Source: Fibrobacter sp. UBA1765 (GTDB lineage: Bacteria > Fibrobacterota > Fibrobacteria > Fibrobacterales > Fibrobacteraceae). From it: a stretch of 60,932 bases of DNA. The notes under the pieces are model-generated. The model saw nothing but the letters and a program-made list of their open reading frames with translations, was not told the origin of the DNA and made no database searches. The DNA lies in NCBI GenBank assembly GCA_002314675.1, contig DCGZ01000139.1, forward strand, positions 27,268-88,199. Direction: 5' to 3'. The position numbers were made by a program, and so were the translations under genes. Each line of letters starts with the position of its first letter. The first letter of the stretch is position 1. This document shows, in pieces, positions 28,101-35,534 of the stretch.

Positions 28101-28195
28101 CGTTCATGACTCTGTTCATTGTGCCTGCTGCATACAGCTATTTTGCTAGCAAGGTCGAAAAGAAGGAATCAAAGACTATCGCTGGCGTTGCATAG
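25136..28195 (+). CDS. RND multidrug efflux permease (AcrB/MexF-like)
   Basis: A 1019-aa inner-membrane proton-driven drug exporter. It begins with SVRRPVLMTVMALVIILLGA (first membrane helix). The large periplasmic loops contain REYPNVDYPIIQVRT and RDTSINIRASIKEV. The proton relay GLVVDDAIVIVENIYH lies in helix 4, and the second half repeats the plan (LLIALVTKNGILIVEFANQI). Length is typical. Its partner is the adaptor at 23441. The last 27 bases overlap the opposing Nudix gene tail to tail. Substrates cannot be told from the sequence. Confidence 0.95.
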   Translation: MSVANLSVRRPVLMTVMALVIILLGAFGMSNLGIREYPNVDYPIIQVRTTYPGANAAVVESEVTEILEASINSASGIKAMTSTSSDGWSYISVEFETGMDLEAAANDIRDRVSRVRRKLPDDVDEPTVNKSDSDSDPIIMVSLVSDKFDAMDVSEIARNHVKERLQTIPGVSEVVIWGEKQPTVRLWIDPIRMQALGVTGQEMSSALSRGNLELPSGSIEGSETTLSIRTLGRIPDPEAFGRIAVKTAADGTVIRVSDVATIHYEPKDTRTGFRRNGKNTVTVALVAQPGSNHVNIADEFYKRVEDIRRELPEGIDMLYGRDTSINIRASIKEVVETIFIAFLLVIAIIFAFLREGRTTIIPMVVVPVAVVGSFFVLYLCGFSINVLTLLAMVLAIGLVVDDAIVIVENIYHKIEKGMTPKQAAVAGTNEIFFAVIATSVVLMAVFVPVLALGGTTGLLFREFVAVMIGTVFLSTLCALTLSPMLCSKFLKRQKKGRIYTWTEPFFDWLNRVYSVLLGLFLKCRILLFPIVAGLFAAAYFCFNDMSSEMAPTEDSGSVMVNVNMPEGVTLTRTKRMADAFVEEVMTILDSGEYKEVQAGAWNAGNSRIRLSLNDDKKARRPQSEIAHEIQLLGNEYPDLRVMVFEPQSISTQRGGLPVQFVLQAPSIEVLRTLVPKFMEEASKSPVFSVVNTNLKFTKPELHIEILRDKANEEGVSVNDIAQAVQLSISDQSYGEYYKDGRQYNVIGAVGYEYRSTPQNLSLLTVKNRKGEAVSVDNFITYKEQSASPSLPRYNRFSAATIQAGLVPGKTIGDGVEEMRRIAKGLLKEYPNVSTTLSGASKEFEESSSGLYIVFLLALALVFLVLAGQFESFRAPLVIFFTVPLALAGALTCLYLTGQTLNIFSEIALILLIALVTKNGILIVEFANQIAEQTGCSKLEAARQAAERRFRPILMTSLSTVLGAVPLIMTGTPSRIAMGVAIAGGLTFATFMTLFIVPAAYSYFASKVEKKESKTIAGVA

Positions 28196-28564
28196 GCGCT
28201 CTAGAATGGCTTCGTCTGCAGGGAGCCATTTTACGCTGTGTAATTCACTTGGTAAAAGCCACCTTGCATCTTCATGTTCTAAAAGCGTAATGCTTCCATT
28301 TGTGATTGTGCAATAAAAACAGTGCATTGTCAAATGGAATGTCGGGTAGTCGTAATCGATTGTAATTACGTGCTCTTCTACAGAAACGTCGATGGCAAGT
28401 TCTTCCTTTAGTTCGCGAGCTAGGGCTTGTTCCCTTGTTTCGCCTGGCTCCATTTTACCACCAGGGAATTCCCAGTAGCCCTTGTATTCGCCATAGCCGC
28501 GTGCGGTGCAGAATATTTTTTCACCCTGTTTTATGATGCCTGCAACAACTTCGATAGTTTTCAT
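28169..28564 (-). CDS. Nudix hydrolase, MutT-like
   Basis: A 131-aa pyrophosphohydrolase with a complete Nudix box, GGKMEPGETREQALARELKE followed by EL, at about residues 34-56. The N-terminal IEVVAGIIKQGEKIFCTARG is typical of the MutT group, which destroys 8-oxo-dGTP and protects against mutation. Other (d)NTP substrates are possible. Its 3' end overlaps the end of the RND pump gene on the other strand by 27 bases, and its start faces the DJ-1 gene. Confidence 0.85.
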   Translation of the reverse strand: MKTIEVVAGIIKQGEKIFCTARGYGEYKGYWEFPGGKMEPGETREQALARELKEELAIDVSVEEHVITIDYDYPTFHLTMHCFYCTITNGSITLLEHEDARWLLPSELHSVKWLPADEAILERLCNASDSL

Positions 28565-28685
28565 GCCCTTAAATCTAGAAATACACCATGTTCAAAGGAG
28601 TTCATGCAAATTTTTTTAATAAAAGTAAGCCATTCCTTCAAAAAAAAGATATGTTCTGTATTGTATTAAATAAGAGAGGTATTTT

Positions 28686-29240
28686 ATGAATAGAATGCTA
28701 GTGCTAGTCGCTGATGGCTTTGAAGAAACAGAACTTGTGGCTCCTGTAGATATCTGGATTCGCGGTGGCGTGAAGGTTACGCTCGCTTCCATTGATGACG
28801 ATGCCGAGGTAGAAGGCGGACACAACCTTGTTTTGAAGGCTGATGCTGGCCTTTCTGAACTTAATCTTAATGATTATAACGCCGTGTTCTTGCCGGGTGG
28901 CAGTCGTGGCGTAGATAATCTCAAGCATTCAGAAGCTGTTCTTGACATTGTTCGTGAATACCATGAAAAGGGCAAGCTCGTTACGGCAATTTGTGCGGCT
29001 CCATCGGTACTTGCTGCTGCTGGCATTACGTTTAAGCACAAGATTACAAGCTACCCGGGCATGGAAGGCGATTTGAAAAAGTTCTGTGCCTCCTATTCTA
29101 CAGATCGCGTGGTTGTAGACGGTAAGCTTGTTACAAGCCGTGGCGCCGGAACTGCAGAAGAATTTGGCCTGAAGGTTCTTGAAATTCTTGAAGGCAAGGA
29201 AGTCGCCGATCGTGTTCATGATCAGATGGTTTGTAGATAA
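28686..29240 (+). CDS. DJ-1/PfpI family protein
   Basis: A 184-aa protein of the DJ-1/ThiJ superfamily, glyoxalase or protein-repair enzymes and redox chaperones. The nucleophilic elbow AICAAPSVLAAAGI carries Cys103, and GFEETE near residues 11-16 supplies the acidic partner. LPGGSRGVDNLK and the ending DQMVCR are normal for the bacterial YajL branch. AGAGG at about 28675 fits ATG 28686. It is a single-gene unit ending at a strong terminator. Confidence 0.88.
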   Translation: MNRMLVLVADGFEETELVAPVDIWIRGGVKVTLASIDDDAEVEGGHNLVLKADAGLSELNLNDYNAVFLPGGSRGVDNLKHSEAVLDIVREYHEKGKLVTAICAAPSVLAAAGITFKHKITSYPGMEGDLKKFCASYSTDRVVVDGKLVTSRGAGTAEEFGLKVLEILEGKEVADRVHDQMVCR

Positions 29241-29246
29241 TTAGCT

Positions 29247-29276
29247 GAATTTTTCGCTTAAAGAAGCGGAAAATTC
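29247..29276. other. Hairpin just after the DJ-1 gene
   Basis: GAATTTTTCGCTT / AAGCGGAAAATTC, 13 bp with one G-T pair and a 4-base loop. It has no T-run; the terminator proper follows at 29280. Confidence 0.55.
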
Positions 29277-29279
29277 CTC

Positions 29280-29328
29280 AAAGTACGGATAAAATCGCTC
29301 CTTCAAGGAGCTTTTATCCGTACTTTTT
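29280..29328 (+). terminator. DJ-1 terminator with CGGATAAAA arms
   Basis: AAAGTACGGATAAAA / TTTTATCCGTACTTT (15 bp), an inner GCTCC / GGAGC stem with a 2-base bulge, then a T-run. Very stable and usable from both strands. Its arm core CGGATAAA recurs in the next two hairpins. Confidence 0.85.
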
Positions 29329-29364
29329 GTTTGTGGGGAAGTCTAGAAATTGGCTATGTGCGAA

Positions 29365-29411
29365 TTTTGGCGGATAAATTGGTATGAAGTGGGTGCTTTT
29401 ATCTGCCAAAA
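29365..29411. repeat. Intergenic hairpin with GGCGGATAAA arms (a)
   Basis: TTTTGGCGGATAAA pairs with TTTATCTGCCAAAA (14 bp, one G-T) around a 19-base loop. No T-run follows a short stem as in a terminator. Confidence 0.55.
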
Positions 29412-29463
29412 AGAGATTTTGCCTTCGTACTCTTTGAAATTAATGACTAAAAATGTCAAACGC

Positions 29464-29501
29464 GGCGGGTAAAAATTAAAAAATCAGGCTTTTTATCCGC
29501 C
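29464..29501. repeat. Intergenic hairpin with GGCGG(A/G)TAAAA arms (b)
   Basis: GGCGGGTAAAA pairs with TTTTATCCGCC (11 bp, one G-T) around a 16-base loop, 21 bases beyond the sufB stop. It may stabilise or terminate the sufB message, but its arms match the neighbouring hairpin. Confidence 0.55.
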
Positions 29502-29522
29502 ACAGCGCATGTCAATCGATTG

Positions 29523-30938
29523 TTAACCGACGCTGTGTTCTAGCTTCATGGAAAGCAGCGCGCGGGCTTCCGTTGCAAATTCGCCTGGCAGTTCCTTGAA
29601 CACGTCCTTGCAGAAGCCGCTGACCATTGTCTGTACTGCGTCTTCGCGCTTGATGCCACGGCTTTCAAAATAGAACAGCTGGTCTTCGCTAATGCGACTT
29701 GTCGTTGCCTCGTGTTCCGTGTTTGCTGTCGGGTTTGCAACCGTAATGTACGGGAACGTGTGCGCTGCGCATTCCGTGCCTACAAGCATGCTGTCGCACT
29801 GGGTGTAGTTGCGAGCGCCTTTAGCACTTGCGCGAATGTCTACAAGGCCACGGTAGGCGTTGCTTGACTTGTCTGCGCTAATGCCCTTGCTGATGATAGT
29901 GCTCTTCGTGTTCTTGCCAATGTGAACCATCTTTGTGCCGGTGTCAGCCTGCATGTGGCCATTGGTAAGAGCTACGGAGTAGAATTCACCGACGGAATTG
30001 TCTCCTTGCAAAATGCAACCAGGGTACTTCCAGGTGATTGCCGAACCGGTTTCAACCTGCGTCCAGCTGATGCGGCTGTCTTTACCTGCGCACTTGCCGC
30101 GCTTTGTCACAAAGTTATAGACGCCGCCCTTGCCTGTATCAGGGTCGCCGGCGTACCAGTTTTGCACGGTGCTGTACTTGATGCTTGCGCGGTCCTTTAC
30201 GACGAGTTCCACGATTGCGCTGTGCAACTGGTTCGAGCTGAATGCCGGAGCGGTGCAGCCTTCAAGGTAGCTGACATGTGCGTCGTCATCGGCAATGATC
30301 AACGTGCGTTCAAACTGTCCTGCTTCCTTGTTGTTTATGCGGAAGTAGGTGCTAAGGTCCATCGGGCAGGTAACTCCAGGCGGAATGTACACAAAGCTGC
30401 CATCGCCAAATACGGCGCTGTTAAGGGCTGCAAAGTAGTTGTCGCCCGCGGGGACTACGCTCCCGAGATATTCTTCGATGAGTTCTGGGTATTCCTTGAC
30501 AGCGTCTGAAATCGGGCAGAAGATGATGCCCATTTCCATGAGCTTTTTGCGGTGGCTCGTGTAAATGCTTACGCTGTCAAAGACCGCGTCTACGGCGACG
30601 TTTGCAAGGCGCTTCTGTTCATCGAGCGGAATGCCTAATTTTTCAAAAGTTGCAAGGAGCTCCGGGTCGACATCTTCGACCTTTTCGTGCTGTTGCTTTG
30701 TCTTTGGAGCGGAGTAGTATACAATATCTTGCAGGTCTACTGGCGGGAACTTGAGTTCTGCCCAGTTCGGTTCAGGCATTTGCTTTAGCTTTTCGTAAGC
30801 CTTGAGCCTAAAGTTCAGCAAAAATTCTGGCTCGTTACGGAGCTTTGATGCCCTGCGGATAACATCTTCGTTAAGGCCTTTTTCAAAGCTTTCGTTTTCA
30901 ATGTCTGTTACGAATCCGTACTGGTAACGTTCTGCCAT
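29523..30938 (-). CDS. sufB: Fe-S cluster assembly protein SufB
   Basis: A 471-aa scaffold subunit of the SUF system, which builds iron-sulfur clusters in the cytosol with SufC and SufD. Family blocks include YFRINNKEAGQFERTLIIAD, YLEGCTAPAFSSNQLHSA, QNWYAGDPDTGKGGVYNFVT, GISADKSSNAYRGLV and, near the end, FYFESRGIKREDA. Length is normal. It follows a NifU-like gene by 13 bases. No sufC, sufD or sufS is in view, which is unusual since sufB normally sits beside sufC. Confidence 0.95.
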   Translation of the reverse strand: MAERYQYGFVTDIENESFEKGLNEDVIRRASKLRNEPEFLLNFRLKAYEKLKQMPEPNWAELKFPPVDLQDIVYYSAPKTKQQHEKVEDVDPELLATFEKLGIPLDEQKRLANVAVDAVFDSVSIYTSHRKKLMEMGIIFCPISDAVKEYPELIEEYLGSVVPAGDNYFAALNSAVFGDGSFVYIPPGVTCPMDLSTYFRINNKEAGQFERTLIIADDDAHVSYLEGCTAPAFSSNQLHSAIVELVVKDRASIKYSTVQNWYAGDPDTGKGGVYNFVTKRGKCAGKDSRISWTQVETGSAITWKYPGCILQGDNSVGEFYSVALTNGHMQADTGTKMVHIGKNTKSTIISKGISADKSSNAYRGLVDIRASAKGARNYTQCDSMLVGTECAAHTFPYITVANPTANTEHEATTSRISEDQLFYFESRGIKREDAVQTMVSGFCKDVFKELPGEFATEARALLSMKLEHSVG

Positions 30939-30951
30939 AATAGTGCTTTAT

Positions 30952-31728
30952 TTAAAATACTGTTGGTGCCGGGTTTGCAAATGGATCGTCAACGCTTTCT
31001 ACGGTAATGTTGTAGTACACGTTTTCGCGGAGCTGGTCTTCAATGTAGAAGAGAGTTCCGCCGGTTGCCGAGCCGCAACCAGCACATGCGCCCTGGTAAC
31101 GAATCTTCAAGTGCGCGTTGTCGAGTTCTACAATTTCAAGGTCGCCACCGTCGCCCTGCAAAACTCCACGAATCTTTTCGTGCATGCAGTCTTCGATGCG
31201 TTTGAGCTTTTCTTCTTGAGTGAGTGCGAACCATTCCTTGTCTGCTTCTGCTCGGCCTTCGGCTGTCTGAGTGCGGTAACGGATCTTTTCCATGGTTTCG
31301 CGAGCGGCGAGTGCTACGCCTTTTTTGCCTGGGTAGCTTTCTACGATATTTGCAATCAGGTTTTGCATTTGTGCAAGTTCAATTGCGTTTTCGGGAATTG
31401 CCGGAATGTCTGGCGCGTCGCGAAGCTGAGCTTCGATTTCGGACACCTTTATTTGCGCAACTTCATCCATTTTCTTGTGCTGGATCATCGTGCAGAATGT
31501 GTCTGCAAGCACCGTGAAAATAGGACCGCCGTAGGTAAAAAATCTTGTTTCGAGAATCTCGTCAACTTCCGGGTCTATCATAAGGTAGACCTTTAAACTG
31601 GCTTCCTTGCAATCGACAAGGGCTAAGCCTTTTTCGTCTGCTTCAATCTGGAAAATTGCACCACGGTATTTGGGTGCCTTGGCCATTTGTAGAGCCTTTT
31701 CTGACAGCTTTAAGGATTCTTCACTCAT
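30952..31728 (-). CDS. NifU-like Fe-S scaffold/carrier with degenerate IscU half
   Basis: A 258-aa protein that presumably passes Fe-S clusters to targets. The last 75 residues are an intact Nfu domain: GVLQGDGGDLEIVELDN, then YQGACAGCGSATGGTL with the CxxC cluster ligands. The first 120 residues resemble IscU/NifU-N, but where the family has a Gly-Cys ligand this protein has FFTYGGPIF, and only one later Cys (TFCTMI) remains, so the scaffold half seems unable to hold a cluster in the usual way. I start it at ATG 31728 (MSEESLKL). A longer frame to 31770 would translate repeat DNA of the AAGATGCAAG type. sufB follows directly. Confidence 0.8.
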   Translation of the reverse strand: MSEESLKLSEKALQMAKAPKYRGAIFQIEADEKGLALVDCKEASLKVYLMIDPEVDEILETRFFTYGGPIFTVLADTFCTMIQHKKMDEVAQIKVSEIEAQLRDAPDIPAIPENAIELAQMQNLIANIVESYPGKKGVALAARETMEKIRYRTQTAEGRAEADKEWFALTQEEKLKRIEDCMHEKIRGVLQGDGGDLEIVELDNAHLKIRYQGACAGCGSATGGTLFYIEDQLRENVYYNITVESVDDPFANPAPTVF

Positions 31729-31748
31729 GGCGCCAAATGTAGCAATAT

Positions 31749-31815
31749 AAGAGGCAAGAACAAGATGCAAGGAGCAAGAAGTTAATGGCGAATAATGAAT
31801 AATTCAGGAACTAGA
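31749..31815. repeat. Partial composite repeat (A and C modules)
   Basis: AAGATGCAAGGAGCAAG (module A type) followed by AATAATGAATAATTCAG (module C type), as in the larger copies at 33.5 and 42.5 kb, without B, D or E. Confidence 0.5.
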
Positions 31816-31863
31816 ATCATTCTTTTGCCAGAAAAAAACTTTCATTAATATTACAACGCGAAC

Positions 31864-31879
31864 TGTGACATACGTCACA
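31864..31879. promoter_or_regulatory. CRP-type operator 1, perfect TGTGA-N6-TCACA
   Basis: TGTGACATACGTCACA matches the CRP consensus in both half-sites. Its centre lies about 62 bases before the start expected from the promoter at 31899-31927, the classic class I activation position. It could also serve the divergent NifU-like gene. Confidence 0.75.
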
Positions 31880-31898
31880 AAAATATTTACAAAAAAAA

Positions 31899-31927
31899 TT
31901 GTACGTTCCTGTTTTTAATGGTATATA
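31899..31927 (+). promoter_or_regulatory. Promoter TTGTAC-17-TATATA
   Basis: -35 TTGTAC (31899-31904), a 17-base spacer and -10 TATATA (31922-31927), with transcription expected from about 31934. It is flanked by two CRP-type sites. Confidence 0.6.
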
Positions 31928-31948
31928 TTAAGGCCATCAAAGAGAAAA

Positions 31949-31964
31949 TGTGATGCTTGTCACA
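31949..31964. promoter_or_regulatory. CRP-type operator 2, perfect TGTGA-N6-TCACA
   Basis: TGTGATGCTTGTCACA is the second full consensus site, 85 bases from the first (about eight turns). It lies just downstream of the predicted start, where bound CRP would block rather than help. Confidence 0.75.
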
Positions 31965-32090
31965 ATTTTTGCTTGAGTGATTATTATTGGGTGGTTATTA
32001 TGTTGCTAATTAGAATTGTTCTTCAGCTCTTCAAGCTTCGTTATGTCGAAGTTTAGGTGTTTGTACAAACGAATTTCTCCTTAAGTAAAG

Positions 32091-32115
32091 GCCCCTCCGC
32101 AAGGAGGGGCTTTTT
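32091..32115 (+). terminator. Strong terminator of the small transcript
   Basis: GCCCCTCC-GCAA-GGAGGGGC, 8 G-C-rich pairs closed by a GNRA-type loop, followed by TTTTT. Typical of bacterial small RNAs. Confidence 0.9.
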
Positions 32116-32144
32116 ACATCCATGGAATGCGAAATCCTTAAACA

Positions 32145-32175
32145 AAATCACCCCGGAACGAGTCCGGGGCGATTT
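32145..32175 (-). terminator. fabF terminator
   Basis: AAATC-a-CCCCGGA / TCCGGGG-c-GATTT with a 5-base loop, followed on the minus strand by TTTTGTTT. Confidence 0.85.
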
Positions 32176-32202
32176 GAAAGACGTTGCTTTTTACTGGCCC
32201 GA

Positions 32203-33456
32203 TTAGTCCTTGAACTTCTTCATGACGATTGCGCCATTGTGGCCGCCGAAGCCGAGGGAAACGGAAGCAAAAGCCTTCATTTCGCCAAGGTATGGCTTTG
32301 GCAGGTAGTCAAGGTCGCAACCCTGTTCCAAGTCCGGATTTTCAAGGTTCAAGGTTTGTGGGTAGAAGTTGTCCTGCATGCCCTTGAGGCTGATGATTGC
32401 TTCGATTGCACCTGCAGCGCCAACAAGGTGACCTGTCATGGACTTTGTAGAAGAAACCTTGAGCTTGTAAGCGTGTTCGCCAAAGGCGAGCTTGAGCATC
32501 TTGGTTTCTGCTGCGTCGTTCAGCTTTGTAGAAGTGCCGTGGGCGTTGTAGTAGTCAATGTCTGTCGGGAGCATTTCTGCGTCCTTCAAGGCACGGGTAA
32601 GGGCTGCTGCGCCACCAAGTCCATCTGGATGCGGGCTAGTGATGTGGTATGCATCGCTAGAAGCACCGAAGCCTGCAAATTCCGCATAGATCTTTGCGCC
32701 ACGTGCACGTGCGTGTTCCAATTCTTCAAGAACAAGAATGCCTGCGCCTTCACCCATGATGAATCCTTCGCGGTCCTTGTCGAACGGGCGGCTTGCGCGT
32801 TTCGGGTCGTCGTTGAAGGAGTGGGCAAGTGCATGCATGCCGTTGAAGGAACTGATGCTAAAGCCTGTGATTGCAGATTCTGCACCGCCAGCAAGGCAAA
32901 TGTCAAGGCGGCCGGAACGGATCAGGTCAAGACCTGCGCCGAGGGCGTCTGTGCCCGATGCGCAAGCGGTGGCAAGAGTCCATGCCGGTCCTGTAATGCC
33001 AAGCTTCATGCTGACATTTGCTGCGCCTTCGTTTGCAATGAACATCGGAACGGCAAGCGGCGGAACGCGGTTAGCGCCATGGTTAAAGTACTTGTCGTAG
33101 GCGTTTTCGATAACATCAAAACCGGTGAGACCGTTGCCAACCATAATGCCCGTGCGTTCTGCTGCAAGGGTTTCCTTCTTGAGGCCAGCGTCTTGAATTG
33201 CTTCATAGCTTGCCGAAAGAAGGAACTGGGTGAAACGTGCCATGCGACGGCATTCGCGGCTATCCATACCGTGTTCTTCCGGGAGGAAGTTCTTGACTTC
33301 GGCTGCAATCTGCACGGCGAGGTTGGAGGCGTCAAACAGGGTAATCTTGTCAACGCCACATTCGCCATTCTTGATAGCTTTCCAAGTGTCATTTACGGTA
33401 TTGCCTACTGGTGTAACTGCACCAAGGCCTGTCACTACGATTCTACGCTTGCTCAT
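32203..33456 (-). CDS. fabF: 3-oxoacyl-ACP synthase II
   Basis: A 417-aa condensing enzyme that elongates acyl-ACP with malonyl-ACP in fatty acid synthesis. The Cys-His-His triad is visible: Cys165 in TACASGTDALGAGLD, the His of NAHGTSTKLND and the His of KSMTGHLVGAAGAIEA. The start MSKRRIVVTGLGAVTPVGNT and the end FGFGGHNGAIVMKK-like block are normal, and length fits FabF rather than FabB. The upstream gap is filled by a composite repeat. No acpP or other fab gene is adjacent. Confidence 0.95.
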   Translation of the reverse strand: MSKRRIVVTGLGAVTPVGNTVNDTWKAIKNGECGVDKITLFDASNLAVQIAAEVKNFLPEEHGMDSRECRRMARFTQFLLSASYEAIQDAGLKKETLAAERTGIMVGNGLTGFDVIENAYDKYFNHGANRVPPLAVPMFIANEGAANVSMKLGITGPAWTLATACASGTDALGAGLDLIRSGRLDICLAGGAESAITGFSISSFNGMHALAHSFNDDPKRASRPFDKDREGFIMGEGAGILVLEELEHARARGAKIYAEFAGFGASSDAYHITSPHPDGLGGAAALTRALKDAEMLPTDIDYYNAHGTSTKLNDAAETKMLKLAFGEHAYKLKVSSTKSMTGHLVGAAGAIEAIISLKGMQDNFYPQTLNLENPDLEQGCDLDYLPKPYLGEMKAFASVSLGFGGHNGAIVMKKFKD

Positions 33457-33465
33457 GTTTATCCT

Positions 33466-33776
33466 TTTTTTTAAGATGCAAGATCAAGATGCAAGATGCA
33501 AGAAATCTTATTTTCAAAATCAAGCATCTTAAATCTAATCTTATTTCAAATTCCTAGAATTCTAGAATCTGGAGAACAGGAGTCAGGAATTGCGCCATCC
33601 AATGTCATGGCGAGCGAAGCGTGGCCATCCAGAAACATTGAAATTTTGATATTCTAGATTGGATTGCCACGGACCTAAAGGTCCTCGCAATGACATTTAA
33701 TTAATCAGTCGACAGACGTCTGCCTACAGCCGACAACACTGAAAAGCTACATTCCCTAGATCCTAGCCCCTAGTCC
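33466..33776. repeat. Composite intergenic repeat, copy 2 (A-B-C-D-E)
   Basis: Fills the gap between the acyl-CoA synthetase stop and the fabF start; no gene seen. A: AAGATGCAAGATCAAGATGC and GGAGAACAGGAGTCAGG. B: TGTCATGGCGAGCGAAGCG...GGTCCTCGCAATGACA. C: TTTAATTAATCAG. D: TCGACAGACGTCTGCCTACA. E: CCCTAGATCCTAGCCCCTAG. Confidence 0.8.
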
Positions 33777-35474
33777 CTACTTGTCAAATTTCGGAGCGTC
33801 ATCCTCAGACTTACCCTTGTCCTTGTTGCGGATAGCTGCGTGCTTGATTTTACCGCTAATGGTCTTCGGGAGTTCTGCTACGAATTCGATAATGCGCGGG
33901 CTCTTGTAAGCTGCACTTACCTGCTTCGTAAACATCTGGATGTCTGCTGCGAGTTCCTTGGTTGCCTCGTAGCCCTTCTGGAGCACGATGGTTGCCTTAA
34001 CGACCTGGTTACGCATACGGTCATCCACGCCTGTAACGGCGCATTCAAGGACTGCCGGATGCTGGTGCAAGGTGCTTTCCACTTCGAACGGGCTCACACG
34101 GTAACCACTGGTCTTGATAAGGTCGTCGGAACGGCCTACGAACCAGAAGTAACCATCTTCATCGCGCCAAGCAGTATCGCCTGTGCGGTAGAGGCCATCG
34201 CAGAAAACGCTTTCCGTGAGTTTCTGGTCGCGATAGTAACCTGCGAAAAGACCGAATGGGCGGCCCTTTTCGACATGGATCACGATGTCGCCAACATCGC
34301 CCGGCTTTGTGGAATTGCCTTCGCTATCTACAATGTCGATGTCGTAGCCTGGGGCCGGCTTACCCATGGAACCTGGGCGCGGGGCCATCCACGGGAAGTT
34401 ACCGACTGCGAGGGTACTTTCGGTCTGGCCATAGCCTTCACGCATTGAAATTCCGGTCTTTGCCTTGAACTTGTTGAAGATGTCTGCATTCAGGGCTTCG
34501 CCTGCGGTGGTGCAGTAGACAAGGCTAGAAAGATTGTACTTTGAAAAATCCTGCTGCAACAGGTAACGGTACACGGTCGGAGGGGCGCAGAAAGTGGTGA
34601 CCTTGTACTTTGCCATCATTTCGAGCATCTTGTGCGGCACGAAGCCGAGCATGTCGTACACGAAAATTGCGGAACCAGCGATCCACTGGCCGTAGATCTT
34701 GCCCCACATAGCTTTTGCCCAGCCGGTTTCTGCGACTGTCAAATGGCGGCCGTTTTCTACAACGTTCTGCCAGTACTTGGCGGTAACGATGTGGCCGAGC
34801 GGGTATGCGAAATTATGCTGTACCATCTTCGGGTAGCTGGAAGTACCGGAAGTGAAGTACAAGATCATAATGTCTTCGTTCTTTGTTGCATAAATGCCCT
34901 GCGGGCGATCAAATTCATCAGAGGCGTCATTAAATACGTTATAGAAGTTCTTCCAACCTGGGCGAGGGGTGCTGCCGATCGTCACGAGGTGCTTGACGGA
35001 AGGGGAAGCGGGCATTGCAGCTTCGATCTGTTCCTGGAGTTCTGGAGCGTCGTAAGTTACGATCATCTTGATGCTTGCGGCGTTTGTGCGGTACTCGATG
35101 TCCTTTGTAAGGAGCATGTTTGTAGCAGGCACTGCGATTGCGCCAATGCGGTGGAGAGCAAGCAGGTAGAACCAGAATTCGTAATGGCGGCGGAGAATGA
35201 GCATCACTGCGTCACCCTTCTTGATGCCAAGGAACTTCAGGTAGTTCGCTGTCTTGTTCGAGGCTTCCTTCAAATCCTTGAAGGTAAAGATCTTTTCTTG
35301 ATTATCGTCATCGATCCAGACCATGGCTTCCTTGTTCGGGTCGAGTTCCGCATAGCGGTCCACGACGTCGTAAGCAAAGTTAAAATCGTCTGGAATGTGG
35401 ATGGCGAATTTTTCTTTCAGTTCCTCGTACGATTCGTACTTGGTCTGATTTAGGAATTCATCCAATAACGTCAT
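33777..35474 (-). CDS. Acyl-CoA synthetase (AMP-forming), acetyl/medium-chain type
   Basis: A 565-aa ligase that activates a carboxylic acid to its CoA thioester through an acyl-adenylate. The ATP loop is YFTSGTSSYPKM, the adenylate motif REGYGQTEST, the hinge GRSDDLIKTSGYRVSP and the C-terminal catalytic Lys in LPKTISGKIKHAAIR. The pattern resembles the ACSM/acetyl-CoA synthetase-like group. Butyrate-, acetate- or medium-chain specificity cannot be read from it. It lies upstream of fabF on the same strand but is separated by 320 bases of repeats. A double hairpin lies in its leader at 35535-35594. Confidence 0.88.
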   Translation of the reverse strand: MTLLDEFLNQTKYESYEELKEKFAIHIPDDFNFAYDVVDRYAELDPNKEAMVWIDDDNQEKIFTFKDLKEASNKTANYLKFLGIKKGDAVMLILRRHYEFWFYLLALHRIGAIAVPATNMLLTKDIEYRTNAASIKMIVTYDAPELQEQIEAAMPASPSVKHLVTIGSTPRPGWKNFYNVFNDASDEFDRPQGIYATKNEDIMILYFTSGTSSYPKMVQHNFAYPLGHIVTAKYWQNVVENGRHLTVAETGWAKAMWGKIYGQWIAGSAIFVYDMLGFVPHKMLEMMAKYKVTTFCAPPTVYRYLLQQDFSKYNLSSLVYCTTAGEALNADIFNKFKAKTGISMREGYGQTESTLAVGNFPWMAPRPGSMGKPAPGYDIDIVDSEGNSTKPGDVGDIVIHVEKGRPFGLFAGYYRDQKLTESVFCDGLYRTGDTAWRDEDGYFWFVGRSDDLIKTSGYRVSPFEVESTLHQHPAVLECAVTGVDDRMRNQVVKATIVLQKGYEATKELAADIQMFTKQVSAAYKSPRIIEFVAELPKTISGKIKHAAIRNKDKGKSEDDAPKFDK

Positions 35475-35534
35475 TTAATTAACCTATAGTTATTAATGAG
35501 AGTTTGTAATGCGTGTAGTTTATGTAGTGTAGCA

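Larger units (their letters stand above)
31934..32115 (+). ncRNA. Candidate CRP-controlled small RNA or micropeptide transcript
   Basis: A transcript of about 180 bases is predicted from the promoter at 31899-31927 to a strong terminator at 32091-32115. It contains one short frame, 32000-32056, encoding MLLIRIVLQLFKLRYVEV (18 aa, hydrophobic then basic) behind GGGTGG. After that come the perfect palindrome GTTTGTACAAAC (32059-32070) and the terminator. Nothing else in the 470-base gap between the NifU-like gene and fabF is coding. It may be a regulatory RNA, a membrane micropeptide or both. No homology was tested. Confidence 0.45.

Noticed and set aside
32122..33474. 450-codon plus-strand frame
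   Set aside because: Antisense to fabF; Cys/Ala-rich translation without motifs.
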